The notes: generated by a model not told the origin, from the letters alone. A stretch of DNA of 64,000 nucleotides from Amycolatopsis sp. 195334CR (GCF_017309385.1 NZ_JAFJMJ010000001.1:3472001-3536000), one strand, 5' to 3'. Shown: positions 15,530 through 24,377, counted from the first letter of the stretch. Numbers and translations: made by a program.

Positions 15530-17248
15530 ATGGGCATCGAGCTTCCCGGCGAGCTGGCCGAGGTGGCCGAGGCGGTCGGGCTCGAATGGCCGCAGGCGGA
15601 CGAGGACGCCCTGCTGGAGCAGGCGGGCGCCTGGCGCGAGGCGGAGCGGCAGTTGTCGGCGCTGGCGTCCGAAGCGGACGTGGTCGCCAGCGAGGCGCTG
15701 ACCGCGCTCTCCGGTGACGCGGGGGAACTCGCGCGCCGGGCGTGGGCCGGGTTCGCGGACGCGGACACCGGGCAGCTGGTCGCGGCGGCTCGCGGGGCCG
15801 GGCAGGCGGCGTCGCGGTTGGAGCACGCCGCCGCCGAGATCGGCGCGGCGAAGGTGGAAATGGTGCGCCAGCTGGTCGACGCGGCCAAGAACCGCGACGC
15901 CGCGCTGGCCGCGGCGGACGCCGGCCACCCGGCGGCGGCGCTCGGGGTGGACACGGTGCTGACCGGCCTCGCGGCCAACCTCGGCGCGGTGTCGGACCGG
16001 CTGACCACGGCGATCGGCCCAGGCGACGAGGGCTTGGCGGCGGCCACCGAACTGGTCGACCCGAACCCGGGGGCGCACCTGCGCACGCCGCTGTCGCTGC
16101 CGGTGCTGTCCGAAGTGGACGGTGGGGCGGTGCTGGGTACCGGCCCGATCGCGCTGCCGCCCGGCGAATACCAGGGCTTGCTTCCCCAGGGCGGCTTCGA
16201 AGACGTACCGACGCCGCCCTCAGGCCTGGCGGCGGCGATGAAGACCGGGCCGATCGGGCCGTTGCCGATCTCGGGCACAACTGCGGCCGCTTTCGCGGAG
16301 GCTGCTGGGGTGCCGGGTGCGGCGCAGCAGGTCGGGGCCCAGCAGGTGGCGCCGCAGCAGGCTGGGGTTCAGCCGCCGGTGCCACCGCAGCAAGTGGTGG
16401 CACAGCAGGCTGCGTCCCATCAGCAGGCCTCGCCCCATCAGCAGGGGGTGGGCCACCAGCCGGTCGCGGCGCCGCAGCAACCGGTCCGGCAGCCGTACTA
16501 CCCGCCCGCGTACGCACCGCAGCAGTACCCGCCGCCGGGCGCCTACCAGTGGGGCGGCCACCGGCCAGCCCAGCAGTACCCGTACCAGCCCTACCCGCAC
16601 CCACCCCAGCATCAGCCACACCAGCCGCCCCAACAGCCGCCGCTGGGGACGCCGCGCAAGGAGCGCGAGAGCATCGTCGCGTTGTTCCTGGTGCACATGT
16701 TCCCGATCGGCCACCTGCCGGTCGCCTCCGACCGTCCGGCCCGCCAGCTTCCCTTGCCCGCCAGGGGCTTCCCGCCGCACGACCACCCCGAGTCGCACCT
16801 GATCGACACCGAGGAGGCGCTCGCCGGCGTCCGCGCGGGCCGGTGGCGCGTGGCCGGCCCACCCGGCGAACCACCCGCGCTCGACCCAGTGGTCACCGAA
16901 CCCGATGACCAGCACCCCGGCGACCCGGCGACCCCCGACGACCGGCACCCCAGCGACCCGGCGACCCCACCCGACTGGCATCCCGGCGACCCGGTCGTAC
17001 TGGCCGAGGGCACCCTCATCGACCGCTTCGGAACCGTCGAGGGGCGCATCTTCGCCGCCGACGGGCTGCCGTACCACCGGCGCGCGCTCCCGCTGTCGTA
17101 CTTCGAAACCGGTTACCGCCGCTACCGCGTGTGCCGCGCGCTGCCGATGTGGGCCGGTGACGACCGCTACCGCGCGCTCTACTCGGCCGACGAACTGGTC
17201 ACCCTCGGCTACCTCGCCGACATCACCTTCGAAAGGGTTGAGGCGTGA
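15530..17248 (+). CDS. CpnT-like polymorphic toxin with C-terminal TNT domain
   Basis: This 572-residue multidomain protein is probably exported by a type VII route. Residues 1-170 are helical and resemble the CpnT N-terminal (WXG-like) domain. A Gln/Pro-rich linker spans about 255-390, a conserved actinobacterial segment (ESIVALFLVHMFPIGHLPVA) and a DPATP-type repeat follow, and residues 487-572 match TNT (LIDRFGTVEGRIFAADGLPY, HRRALPLSYF). TNT domains hydrolyse NAD+. The conserved Gly-rich loop with the catalytic Gln is not seen; AGDDRYRALYSADEL stands there instead. Activity is therefore uncertain. The next gene overlaps by 4 nt. Confidence 0.8.
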   Translation: MGIELPGELAEVAEAVGLEWPQADEDALLEQAGAWREAERQLSALASEADVVASEALTALSGDAGELARRAWAGFADADTGQLVAAARGAGQAASRLEHAAAEIGAAKVEMVRQLVDAAKNRDAALAAADAGHPAAALGVDTVLTGLAANLGAVSDRLTTAIGPGDEGLAAATELVDPNPGAHLRTPLSLPVLSEVDGGAVLGTGPIALPPGEYQGLLPQGGFEDVPTPPSGLAAAMKTGPIGPLPISGTTAAAFAEAAGVPGAAQQVGAQQVAPQQAGVQPPVPPQQVVAQQAASHQQASPHQQGVGHQPVAAPQQPVRQPYYPPAYAPQQYPPPGAYQWGGHRPAQQYPYQPYPHPPQHQPHQPPQQPPLGTPRKERESIVALFLVHMFPIGHLPVASDRPARQLPLPARGFPPHDHPESHLIDTEEALAGVRAGRWRVAGPPGEPPALDPVVTEPDDQHPGDPATPDDRHPSDPATPPDWHPGDPVVLAEGTLIDRFGTVEGRIFAADGLPYHRRALPLSYFETGYRRYRVCRALPMWAGDDRYRALYSADELVTLGYLADITFERVEA

Positions 17249-17517
17249 ACACCGACTCGATCACCCGCTGGCTGGATTCGCTCGGCGTGCCGTCCGAGGT
17301 CGTGTCGATCGGCGCCGAGGCGGACAACGCCTGGTGCCTGCTGCGGGTCGAGGAGCCGGAACCGGCCTGGGAGGTGTTCTGGCGCGAGCAGGGCAACCGC
17401 TACGACTGGGCGCGGTTCACCAACGAGCAGGTGGCCTGCCACTACCTGTTCGGCAGGCTGGCCTGGGCCCAGGTGGCGCGGGGCGCGGTGGGCGTGCTCC
17501 CCGGCGCCCGAACTTAA
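17245..17517 (+). CDS. probable immunity protein for the TNT toxin
   Basis: This 90-residue soluble protein starts at a GTG that overlaps the toxin stop (GTGA). I do not recognise its family. It is acidic, Trp-rich (ITRWLDSLG, AWEVFWREQGNRYDWARF) and cytoplasmic. Its size and translational coupling to a polymorphic toxin are the usual signs of a cognate immunity protein. It shows no visible similarity to the larger M. tuberculosis factor IFT. The assignment is inference from position. Confidence 0.6.
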   Translation: MNTDSITRWLDSLGVPSEVVSIGAEADNAWCLLRVEEPEPAWEVFWREQGNRYDWARFTNEQVACHYLFGRLAWAQVARGAVGVLPGART

Positions 17518-17559
17518 ATCGCTCGCTTGTTCGAGCTCGCCGGTGTCACGCTGCTGACC

Positions 17560-18150
17560 ATGACAACGTGGGAAATCAGGCGCGAAGGTGAGCTGGGACG
17601 GGCGGAGCACGCCCAGCTCGCGACCCTGCTCCGGGCGGCGTACCCCGATTTCCCCTCGGCGTTCTCCGGCGAGCTGACCTGGTACGGCTCCCGGCCGGAG
17701 GCGCGGGTGATCGGCCGCGAAGGCGATCGGGTGATCGCGCACGCGGGGGTGCTGCGGCGGTTCGTCCGGGTGACCGAAGGCGGCGAAGTGACCGAAGGCG
17801 GCGAACCGCTGGAGGTGCTCGTCGGCAACGTCGGGCTGGTCGCGGTGCACCCCGAATTCCAGGGCCGCGGCATCGGCCGCGAACTGGGCACCCGGGTCAC
17901 CTCGCTGCTCGGCGAGCTGGCCGTGCCGTTCGGCCTGCTGATGTGCGGGGAGCACTCGGTGGGCTACTACCAGGCGCTCGGCTGGTCGCGGTTGCCCGAA
18001 GTGCACGTGCGCTACCTCGACTTCGAGCAGCGCGACCCGTACCGGGTGATCGACGAGCAGTGCGCGACCACCATGGTGCTGCCGGTCCGCGTCCCGCTGC
18101 GGGCCTGGCCGACGGTCGACCGCCTCGACTGGGCGGGCAGCCAGGTCTAG
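17560..18150 (+). CDS. GNAT family acetyltransferase (NodA-like)
   Basis: This 196-residue protein has the GNAT acetyl-CoA loop FQGRGIGRELGTRV after the strand VGLVAVHPE, and the late helix GYYQALGWSRLPE. The N-terminal part (AQLATLLRAAYPDFPSAFSG) resembles the NodA-like subgroup. The ATG at 17560 is taken; no strong ribosome site is visible and an in-frame ATG at 17527 is possible. An exact 18-bp tandem duplication at 17770-17805 gives VTEGGEVTEGGE in a surface loop. The substrate is unknown. It is convergent with hisN. Confidence 0.78.
   Translation: MTTWEIRREGELGRAEHAQLATLLRAAYPDFPSAFSGELTWYGSRPEARVIGREGDRVIAHAGVLRRFVRVTEGGEVTEGGEPLEVLVGNVGLVAVHPEFQGRGIGRELGTRVTSLLGELAVPFGLLMCGEHSVGYYQALGWSRLPEVHVRYLDFEQRDPYRVIDEQCATTMVLPVRVPLRAWPTVDRLDWAGSQV
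17770..17805. repeat. 18-bp perfect tandem duplication inside the GNAT gene
   Basis: GTGACCGAAGGCGGCGAA occurs twice in direct succession (17770-17787 and 17788-17805), in frame, adding one VTEGGE unit. It looks like a recent slippage event. Confidence 0.85.
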
Positions 18151-18938
18151 CGCTTCAGGATCCGCAGTGCCTCGTCGTGCAGCAGGCCGTTCGAGGACAG
18201 GGCCGACCCCTGGTCGTAGCGCGGCCGTCCCGACAGGTCGCTGAACCGGCCGCCCGCCTCGGTGACCAGCACCTGCGCGGCGGCCACGTCCCACGGGTTC
18301 ACCACGGCCTCGGCGGCCAGGTCGATGGCACCTTCGGCGACCAGGCAGTGGTGCCAGAAGTCGCCGAACGCGCGGTTCTCCCAGCACGCGTCGGTGAGCG
18401 CGAGATAGGCCTCGCGGGAGTGGTACTCGACCCAGGAACCGAGGTGCGTGGTGGACAGGTAGGCGTCTTCGAGCGAGGACACGCTCGACACGGAGATGCG
18501 GCGTTCCCCAGCAGCGTCGCGGACCCAGGCGCCGGAACCGGTCGCCGCCTGCCAGCGGCGGCCGAGCAGCGGGGCGCTGACCACGCCGACCACCGGTTCG
18601 CCGTCCTCCACCAGCGCGATCAGCGTGGCCCACACGGGCAGGCCGCGCAGGAAGTTCTTGGTGCCGTCGATCGGGTCGAGCACCCAGGTGCGCCCGGTCG
18701 CGGCCGCCTCCCCGCCACGTTCCTCGCCGGCCACGGCGTCGTCCGGGCGCTCGGCGGCCAGCAGCTCGCGGATGGCGTCCTCGACCGCGGTGTCCGCGTC
18801 GGTCACCGGGGTGCGGTCGGGCTTGCGGTCCACGCGCAGATCGAGCGCGCCGAAGCGCGCGGTGGTGATGGCGTCGGCGGCGTCCGCCAGCCGGGTGGCG
18901 AGCGCCAGGTCCTCGGTGAAGCGCGGCATGATCACCAT
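18147..18938 (-). CDS. hisN: histidinol-phosphatase, inositol-monophosphatase family
   Basis: This 263-residue Mg-dependent phosphatase matches HisN of histidine biosynthesis in actinobacteria. Motifs are TPVTDADTAVEDAIR, AGEERGG, the metal-site VLDPIDGTKNFLRGLPVW and the C-terminal VVNPWDVAAAQVLVTEAGG. Either ATG 18938 or 18929 could start it; the first is used. The stop overlaps the convergent GNAT gene by 4 nt, and the gene is divergent from a response-regulator gene 33 nt away. Other inositol-phosphatase substrates cannot be excluded. Confidence 0.85.
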   Translation of the reverse strand: MVIMPRFTEDLALATRLADAADAITTARFGALDLRVDRKPDRTPVTDADTAVEDAIRELLAAERPDDAVAGEERGGEAAATGRTWVLDPIDGTKNFLRGLPVWATLIALVEDGEPVVGVVSAPLLGRRWQAATGSGAWVRDAAGERRISVSSVSSLEDAYLSTTHLGSWVEYHSREAYLALTDACWENRAFGDFWHHCLVAEGAIDLAAEAVVNPWDVAAAQVLVTEAGGRFSDLSGRPRYDQGSALSSNGLLHDEALRILKR

Positions 18939-18971
18939 GCTTTCACGAGGGGTCCCCGTAGAGTTGCTCAG

Positions 18972-19673
18972 GTGAGCACGGTTCTGCTGGCTGAGGACGA
19001 TCCCGCGATCGCGGATCCGTTGTCGCGCGCGCTGCAGCGCGAGGGGTACACGGTGAAGGTGGTCGGCGACGGTCCATCCGTGCTCGACTGCACCGCCGCC
19101 GACCGGGTCGACCTGCTGGTGCTCGACCTCGGCCTGCCCGGCATGGACGGGCTGGAGGTGTGCCGCCGCCTGCGGGCCAGCGGTACCGAGCTGCCGGTGC
19201 TGATGCTCACCGCGCGCACCGACGAGGTCGACTTCGTGGTCGGCCTCGACGCCGGTGCCGACGACTACGTGGCCAAGCCGTTCCGGCTGGCCGAACTGCT
19301 CGCCCGCATCCGCGCGCTGCTGCGCCGCCGGGCGCCGGACGCGCTGGAAGCCGGTGGCGTGCGCATGGACCTCGGCGCGCGAATGGTCACTGTGGACGGT
19401 CGCGAGGTGCAGCTGGCGAACAAGGAGTTCGAGCTGCTGCGGGTGCTGATGAGCCGGGCCGGGCAGGTGGTCAGCCGCGAGGAGATCCTCGCCGAGGTGT
19501 GGAACGACCTGGAGTCCAAGACCTCCAAGACGCTGGACATGCACATGTCCTGGCTGCGCCGGAAGCTGACCATCGCCGGTGAGGACGGGCTGTCGCGGCC
19601 GGGCAAGCCGAACGACGCCGAACGCCGGATCGCCACCGTGCGCGGGGTCGGGTTCCGCTTCAACGCCGAATGA
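18972..19673 (+). CDS. OmpR-family response regulator
   Basis: This 233-residue regulator has a receiver domain with the acidic pair Asp9/Asp10, phospho-acceptor Asp52 (LLVLDLGLPGMDG) and Lys102 (YVAKPFRLAEL). A winged-helix effector domain follows (about 130-233; NKEFELLRVLMSRAGQVVSR, SWLRRKLTI, RGVGFRF). The start is GTG. It is 3 nt from the sensor kinase gene and forms a two-component system with it. The stimulus and targets are unknown. Confidence 0.92.
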   Translation: MSTVLLAEDDPAIADPLSRALQREGYTVKVVGDGPSVLDCTAADRVDLLVLDLGLPGMDGLEVCRRLRASGTELPVLMLTARTDEVDFVVGLDAGADDYVAKPFRLAELLARIRALLRRRAPDALEAGGVRMDLGARMVTVDGREVQLANKEFELLRVLMSRAGQVVSREEILAEVWNDLESKTSKTLDMHMSWLRRKLTIAGEDGLSRPGKPNDAERRIATVRGVGFRFNAE

Positions 19674-19676
19674 CCC

Positions 19677-20963
19677 ATGCGCCGCCGCATCCTGCTCGCC
19701 ATCCTGCTGGCCGTCGCGGTCACCGGGGCGGCGCTCGGCATCCCGCTCGGGGTGACCGCGTGGCTGCTGGTGGACAACCTGAACGGCGAGGACCTGGCGG
19801 CCAGGGCGCAGGTCATCGCGGCCACCATCGACGACGACATCGCCGCCAGCCGCACCCTCGAACTGGACAAGCTGCGGGCCGGTGTGCCGCCGGACGGCCG
19901 CCTCATCGTCAAGCAGCGCAACGAGGCGGACAAGCTCTACGGCGTCGACCCCGGCAGCGATCCGGTGACCGTGACCGTGCCGATCGCACGCGAGGGCACG
20001 GTCACCCTGGAGAGCCCGTCCGGCCCGCTGCGGACCACGCAGACGCAGGTCACGCTGGCCGTGGTGCTGCTGGTGGTGCTGTCGGTGGGCATCGGCACGG
20101 TGGTCGCCACGGTCACCGCGCGGCGGCTCGCGAAGCCGCTGCGGCACGTCGCCGACCGGGCCGCGCGCCTGGGTGGCGGCGACTTCCGGCCCGACCCGAA
20201 GCGGTACGACGTCGGTGAGCTGGACATGGTCGCCGAGGCGCTGGACTCCTCCGCCACCGCGCTCGCGCAGCTGGTGCAGCGGGAACGGCAGCTGGTCGGG
20301 GACGTCTCGCACCAGCTGCGCAGCCGGCTGACCGCACTGCAACTGCGACTGGAATCACTCACCCTGTCCGGGGATCCCGAGGTGGTCGACGACGCCCGCG
20401 CCGCGCAGGAGCAGGCCGACCGGCTGGCCGAGGCGCTGGACGAACTGCTCGAAGCCGCCCGCGCGGCGAGCGAGGTCGGCGCCGAGCCGATGGACCTGCC
20501 CGCCGAGCTGCCCGGCATCGCCGAGGAGTGGCAGCAGACGCTGCGCGCCGAGGGTCGTCACCTGAGGCTGCGCGTGGCCGAGGGCCTGATGGCCAGGGCC
20601 ACGCCGAGCCGGTTGCGCGAGGTGATCGGGGTGCTGCTGGACAACGCGCTCCGGCACGGCTCCGGCACGGTCACGCTGGCCGCGCGGCGTGGCGACGCCG
20701 ACGGCACGGTGGTCGTCGAGGTGCACGACACCGGCGCGGGCGTGCCCGACGAACTCGCACCGCACATCTTCGAACGCGGCTTCTCCGGCGGCGGCTCCAC
20801 CGGTGTCGGCCTGGCGCTGGCCAGGGCGCTCGCCGAGGCCGACGGCGGCAGGCTGGAGCTCTCGGTCAAGCGGCCGGCGACGTTCAGCCTGTTCCTGCGC
20901 GTGCCGCGGCCGGCGGACGCGGTCGCCGCGATGAACTGGCCGGTGGAACGCACCCCGCGGTGA
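19677..20963 (+). CDS. HAMP-type sensor histidine kinase
   Basis: This 428-residue membrane kinase is the partner of the adjacent regulator. It has TM1 at about 5-31, an extracytoplasmic sensor of about 90 residues, TM2 at 124-147, and HAMP at 148-200. The H-box is GDVSHQLRSRLTAL with phospho-acceptor His212. The ATPase domain shows VIGVLLDNALRHGSG, VHDTGAGVPDE and GSTGVGLALARALAE. The SHQLRSRLTAL form is common in actinobacterial CseC/TcrY-like kinases. The gene abuts the convergent GtrA gene with no spacer. Confidence 0.92.
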   Translation: MRRRILLAILLAVAVTGAALGIPLGVTAWLLVDNLNGEDLAARAQVIAATIDDDIAASRTLELDKLRAGVPPDGRLIVKQRNEADKLYGVDPGSDPVTVTVPIAREGTVTLESPSGPLRTTQTQVTLAVVLLVVLSVGIGTVVATVTARRLAKPLRHVADRAARLGGGDFRPDPKRYDVGELDMVAEALDSSATALAQLVQRERQLVGDVSHQLRSRLTALQLRLESLTLSGDPEVVDDARAAQEQADRLAEALDELLEAARAASEVGAEPMDLPAELPGIAEEWQQTLRAEGRHLRLRVAEGLMARATPSRLREVIGVLLDNALRHGSGTVTLAARRGDADGTVVVEVHDTGAGVPDELAPHIFERGFSGGGSTGVGLALARALAEADGGRLELSVKRPATFSLFLRVPRPADAVAAMNWPVERTPR

Positions 20964-21509
20964 TCAGCGGGTGGGGAACTCGTGCACCTCGGCGTCTTCT
21001 TCCTCGGTGTCCCGGCGGCGGTGGCCCAGCTCGTCCGGGAACACCCACTTCTTGAAGCCCCAGAACCGGAAGACCATGGCCAGCAGCATGCCGATGATCG
21101 AGCCGCTGGTGAAGTCGGCGATCTCCTGCGCCCAGTACGGCACGTGCGGCACCTCGAGGTCGAGCACGTATCTGGAGGTGTAGAGCGGGATCAGGTTCAC
21201 CACGATCGCCACGCCGCTGATCAGGAAGAACAACGCGGCCTCGTGGTGGCGTTCGCGCCCGCCCCTGGTGCGGAACGACCACTCGCTGTTGAGCACGTAC
21301 GACACGATCGTCGCGACGATGATCGCGACGGCCTTGGCCGTGGTCGGCTTGGACTCCAGCACGGTCAGCTTGAGCAGGTACCAGACCCCGTTGTCGACCA
21401 GGAAGGTGGTGCCGCCGACGATGGCGAACTTCAGCAGCTCCCGGTGCTTGATCAGGATCGAGCGCAGCGGTTTCGGGACGCGACTGAGCACCGTCTCGAC
21501 AATGGTCAC
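20964..21509 (-). CDS. GtrA family membrane protein (copy 1)
   Basis: This 181-residue protein has four transmembrane helices in the GtrA pattern: LLKFAIVGGTTFLVDNGVWY, AVAIIVATIVSYVLNSEWSF, LFFLISGVAIVVNLIPLYTS and FTSGSIIGMLLAMVFRFWGF. GtrA proteins help flip or transfer polyprenyl-linked sugars for wall polysaccharides. A charged tail follows KKWVFPDE. It is the downstream member of a tandem pair with the gene at 21538. Confidence 0.88.
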   Translation of the reverse strand: MTIVETVLSRVPKPLRSILIKHRELLKFAIVGGTTFLVDNGVWYLLKLTVLESKPTTAKAVAIIVATIVSYVLNSEWSFRTRGGRERHHEAALFFLISGVAIVVNLIPLYTSRYVLDLEVPHVPYWAQEIADFTSGSIIGMLLAMVFRFWGFKKWVFPDELGHRRRDTEEEDAEVHEFPTR

Positions 21510-21537
21510 GGCTTGAAGTGTACGTAGCGTGCGGTTT

Positions 21538-22065
21538 TCAGGCGGCCCGGTCCTGCGGAATCGCCGGGTCCGGCGGGGTGCGGCGCCGCGTGCGCGGGCG
21601 GGCGCCCGCCTCCGGGAAGACCCATTTCTTCATCGCCCACCAGCGGAAGACGGTGCCGAGCAGGGTGCCGATGATCATTCCGCTGAGGAAGTCGGCGACC
21701 TCCTGGGTGAGCATCGTGACGGTCGGCACGCGCAGGTCGAACACGTACCGTGAGATGCCGAGTGGCAGCGCGTTCAGGCCGAGGCTGATCCCGCTGATCA
21801 GGAAGAACAACGCGGCTTCGTGGTGGCGTCGCCGGCCGCCTCTGGTGCGGAAGGACCACTCGCTGCTGAGGACGTAGGACACGATCGTCGCGACCAGCAC
21901 GGCGATGCCCTGCGCGGTCACCGGGTGCGCGGTGAGCACGGTGAACTTCAGCGCGTAGTTGACCGCCAAGGTCAGCACGAAGCACACCCCGCCGACCAGC
22001 GCGAACCGCACCATTTCCCGGTGCCGGGCCAGCAGCAGCCTCAGTTTCCCCATAGTGCGGGGCAC
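21538..22065 (-). CDS. GtrA family membrane protein (copy 2)
   Basis: This 175-residue paralogue of the preceding gene has the same four-helix plan (MVRFALVGGVCFVLTLAVNY, AVLVATIVSYVLSSEWSFRT, LFFLISGISLGLNALPLGIS, FLSGMIIGTLLGTVFRWWAM) and the same KKWVFPEA end. The start is GTG 22065; ATG 22053 is an alternative. The shared SYVLSSEWSFRTRGGRRRHH block shows recent duplication. Both probably serve cell-envelope glycan assembly. Confidence 0.87.
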   Translation of the reverse strand: MPRTMGKLRLLLARHREMVRFALVGGVCFVLTLAVNYALKFTVLTAHPVTAQGIAVLVATIVSYVLSSEWSFRTRGGRRRHHEAALFFLISGISLGLNALPLGISRYVFDLRVPTVTMLTQEVADFLSGMIIGTLLGTVFRWWAMKKWVFPEAGARPRTRRRTPPDPAIPQDRAA

Positions 22066-22102
22066 GCTATCGAACCCGCGGCCCCGCGGCTGTCGAGGGT
22101 CG

Positions 22103-23204
22103 TCAGAGGAAGGGCAGGTCCCAGCGCGGGCCCGGCGTGAGCGCGGGTGGCGCCGGTGGTTGCGGCGGCGAAGGCGGCTGCGGTTCCGGCGAAGGCGTGG
22201 ACGGCGTCGGCTCGGAGGTCTCGCTGGACGGCGGCGTGCTCGACGGCGTCGACGGGTCCGAGCTGCTCGGCGGGCTGGTCGTCGGCTTCGAGGGTGGCGT
22301 GGACGACGGGGTCGGCGTCACCGACGATGACGGCGGCTTGCACTTGCGACCCCAGCAGTCGAAGGTCACCGTCTGCGACTCGACGTCCTTGCCCAGCTTC
22401 GCGGTCACCGTGACCGTGACGTCCTTGCTCGGCTGCTTGTCCAGCAGCACCCAGATGTGCAGCCGGTCGCCCGGGTTCATCGCCTTCTTGCTGGCGCAGC
22501 TCGTGGTCCCGCCCGCCGTGGTGCAGGTCGCCCGGTACGTGCCGAGGATCAGCTTCGCCGGGCTGTCGACGGTCACCGTCGCCGGTTTGATGGTCGGGCC
22601 CGCGTTGTGCAGGCTGATGTGCAGCACCGGGTGCCGCGCCCACGGGAAGGTCGAGGTCCACGCCTGGCTGACGCTCAGCTTCACGTCGTCCTTCGCGGCC
22701 GCGACCGGCACCTTCACCGCCACCGGCACGGTCGTGCCCGACGAGACCGAGCCGGTCACCTGGCTCTCGTCCGCCGTGCCGTCGGCGATCAACCGGAACG
22801 TCAGCACCGCCTGCTGCCCCGGCTCCAGCCCGGTACCCGTCGTGCAGGTCACCGTGCCGGACCCGCTCGGGCAGCTCACCGCCAGCGGCGGCGGCGGTTC
22901 GGCGGACGGCTGCTGGGCGCGCGCGGCGCCACCGCCACCCCCGGGCATCTGCACCGCGCTCACGCCCGGCGGCAGGTTCAGCGTGACCGTCACCGGCTCC
23001 GACACCGTGCCACCGGTGTTGTTCACGGTGAACGGAACATCGACCGCCTCCCCGCCCGGGGTGAGTTCGAGGCTCGCCGGCGGCGGGGTGGTGACGATGT
23101 TCGACGGCTCCGGCGCGGGCGGTTCCGGCTCGGGAGCGGGCTCCGAAGGCTCCGGCTGGGGCGCCGGTTCGGGTTCGGGAGCGGGCTCCGGCGCGGGTTC
23201 CGGC
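22103..23204 (-). CDS. C-terminal extracytoplasmic part of a membrane-anchored sigma factor (fragment)
   Basis: About 367 codons read on from the sigma-factor gene but are cut off from it by foreign sequence at 23205-23434. The segment starts in a Pro/Glu-rich spacer (APEPEPAPQPEPSEPAPEPE). It continues with beta-sandwich, DUF11/CARDB-like strands (VPFTVNNTGGTVSEPVTVTL, SLHNAGPTIKPATVTVDSPA) with paired cysteines and ends in a Ser/Pro/Thr tail. It would lie outside the membrane if joined to the anchor at 23435-24377. Some repeat-rich linker is probably missing at the join. Confidence 0.68.
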
Positions 23205-23434
23205 GATCGGAAGGGGGGCGGGGAGGGGAATAGTGTACGGTGTAGTGGGCGTCGTGGAGGTTGGAGGGATAGCAAAAAAAAAAAGAAATACGTCCACGGC
23301 GCAGGCGGCTACGGGCCGGCTGCTCCATCCTCGCTTACTGTCATTCTTCCCGTTTTTATTCATAATCGCCCCGGACCCTCCATCGACCACAACGTCAACG
23401 TACGCCCTTTCCTTCCCCGTCTCTCTTCCGATCT
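23205..23434. other. sequencing-adapter-like insertion (assembly artefact)
   Basis: The block begins with GATCGGAAG and ends with CTCTTCCGATCT (23423-23434), the inner ends of the Illumina TruSeq adapter in opposite orientations. Between them the bases track the adapter with many errors. The left part (GGGGAATAGTGTA) resembles the reverse adapter and runs into an 11-A tract at 23274. The right part comes out of T-rich sequence at 23350 and resembles the forward adapter (GCCCTTTCC). GC content and coding pattern break sharply at both edges. It is not genomic DNA, in my reading. Confidence 0.85.
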
Positions 23435-24377
23435 CGATGAACTGCCGGGGTCCCGACGCGGCCAGGTTCGCCATCGCGCCACCGCCACCACCCGACGAGG
23501 CGCCAGCGCCGGCCCCAGCCCCGGCGGCCGCGGCACCGGCCGCCGCCGCTCCCGCGGTCGCCGCGGAGGCCTTCGTCGCACCGGCCGCGGCCAGGTAGGC
23601 GAATACCGCGCCACCCAGCACCAGCGGGGCGACCACGGCGCGCAGGGCACCGTTGACGTCGGCGAGTTCGGCGGCCAGCGCCGAACAACGCTCACACTCG
23701 TCGAGGTGCGTCTCGACCTGGGCGCGTTCCCGTTTGGACAGTCCGTCCCTGGTCCACGCGCCGAGCCGGTCGGCGGTCGCGCGGCAGCGTTCTGCCGAGG
23801 TCTCGGCCAGGTGGACCTGCAGGTACGCCTGCCGGAGGCCCTCGCGGGCGCGGTAGGCCAGCGCGGAGACGCCGTTCGCGGTGAGCCCGAGCAGCGGCGC
23901 GACCTCGGCGGGCGTCTGCTGCTCGATCTCGGTGTGCCAGAGCACCGCCTGCCAGCGCTCGGGCAGCCGCGCGAAGGCCTTCGCGGCCATCGTGCGCTCC
24001 AGCCCGGCCACCGCGGTGTCGGAGAACTGCACGGTCAGCGCCTCGGCACCGACGGTGCTCATGTCCTCGTTGAGGTCGACCTTCTTGTCCTTGCGCGTCT
24101 TGTCGTAGGCGGTGTGGCGCAGCGCGGTCAGCAGGTAGGCGCGGAAGGCGGTGTCCGGGCCCTTGCCCGCCCGCAGCGTGTCCAGCACCTTGGCGAAGGC
24201 TTCGGAGACCAGGTCGTCGGCTTCGGCGGGCGAGCGGGAGAGCTGCCGCGCCAGGTTGTACGCGGCGTTGACGTGCCGTTCGTACAGCTGTCCGTACGCG
24301 GAAATCGTGCCCGTGCGCACCGAAGCGATCAGTTCGGCATCGCTCTGGCCGCTGACATCAGCGGGTACGGTGGCCAC
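23435..24377 (-). CDS. membrane-anchored ECF-like sigma-70 factor (N-terminal part, interrupted)
   Basis: From GTG 24377, which follows AAGGGGAGG, about 314 codons are read. Sigma region 2 is at 25-70 (YERHVNAAYNLARQLSRSPA, EADDLVSEAFAKVLDTL) and region 4 at 133-185 (RLPERWQAVLWHTEIEQQTP). A zinc-binding anti-sigma-like domain lies at 198-245 (Cys198, His224, Cys228, Cys231), then one membrane helix at 247-266 and a Gly/Ala linker. So sigma factor and its own anti-sigma-type anchor are one protein. The frame ends in adapter-like sequence; the true 3' part is at 22103-23204. Confidence 0.8.

Noticed and set aside
16320..16660. CAG/CCG-rich repeated stretch that could suggest a repeat array
   Set aside because: It is the Gln/Pro-rich linker of the toxin gene, in frame, with no spacer-repeat structure. 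No CRISPR array was seen in the window.
22066..22090. CCGCGG-CC-CCGCGG as a terminator near the second GtrA gene
   Set aside because: It lies upstream of that gene's start and downstream of the sigma-factor stop, but the 6-bp stem is short and common in such GC-rich DNA.
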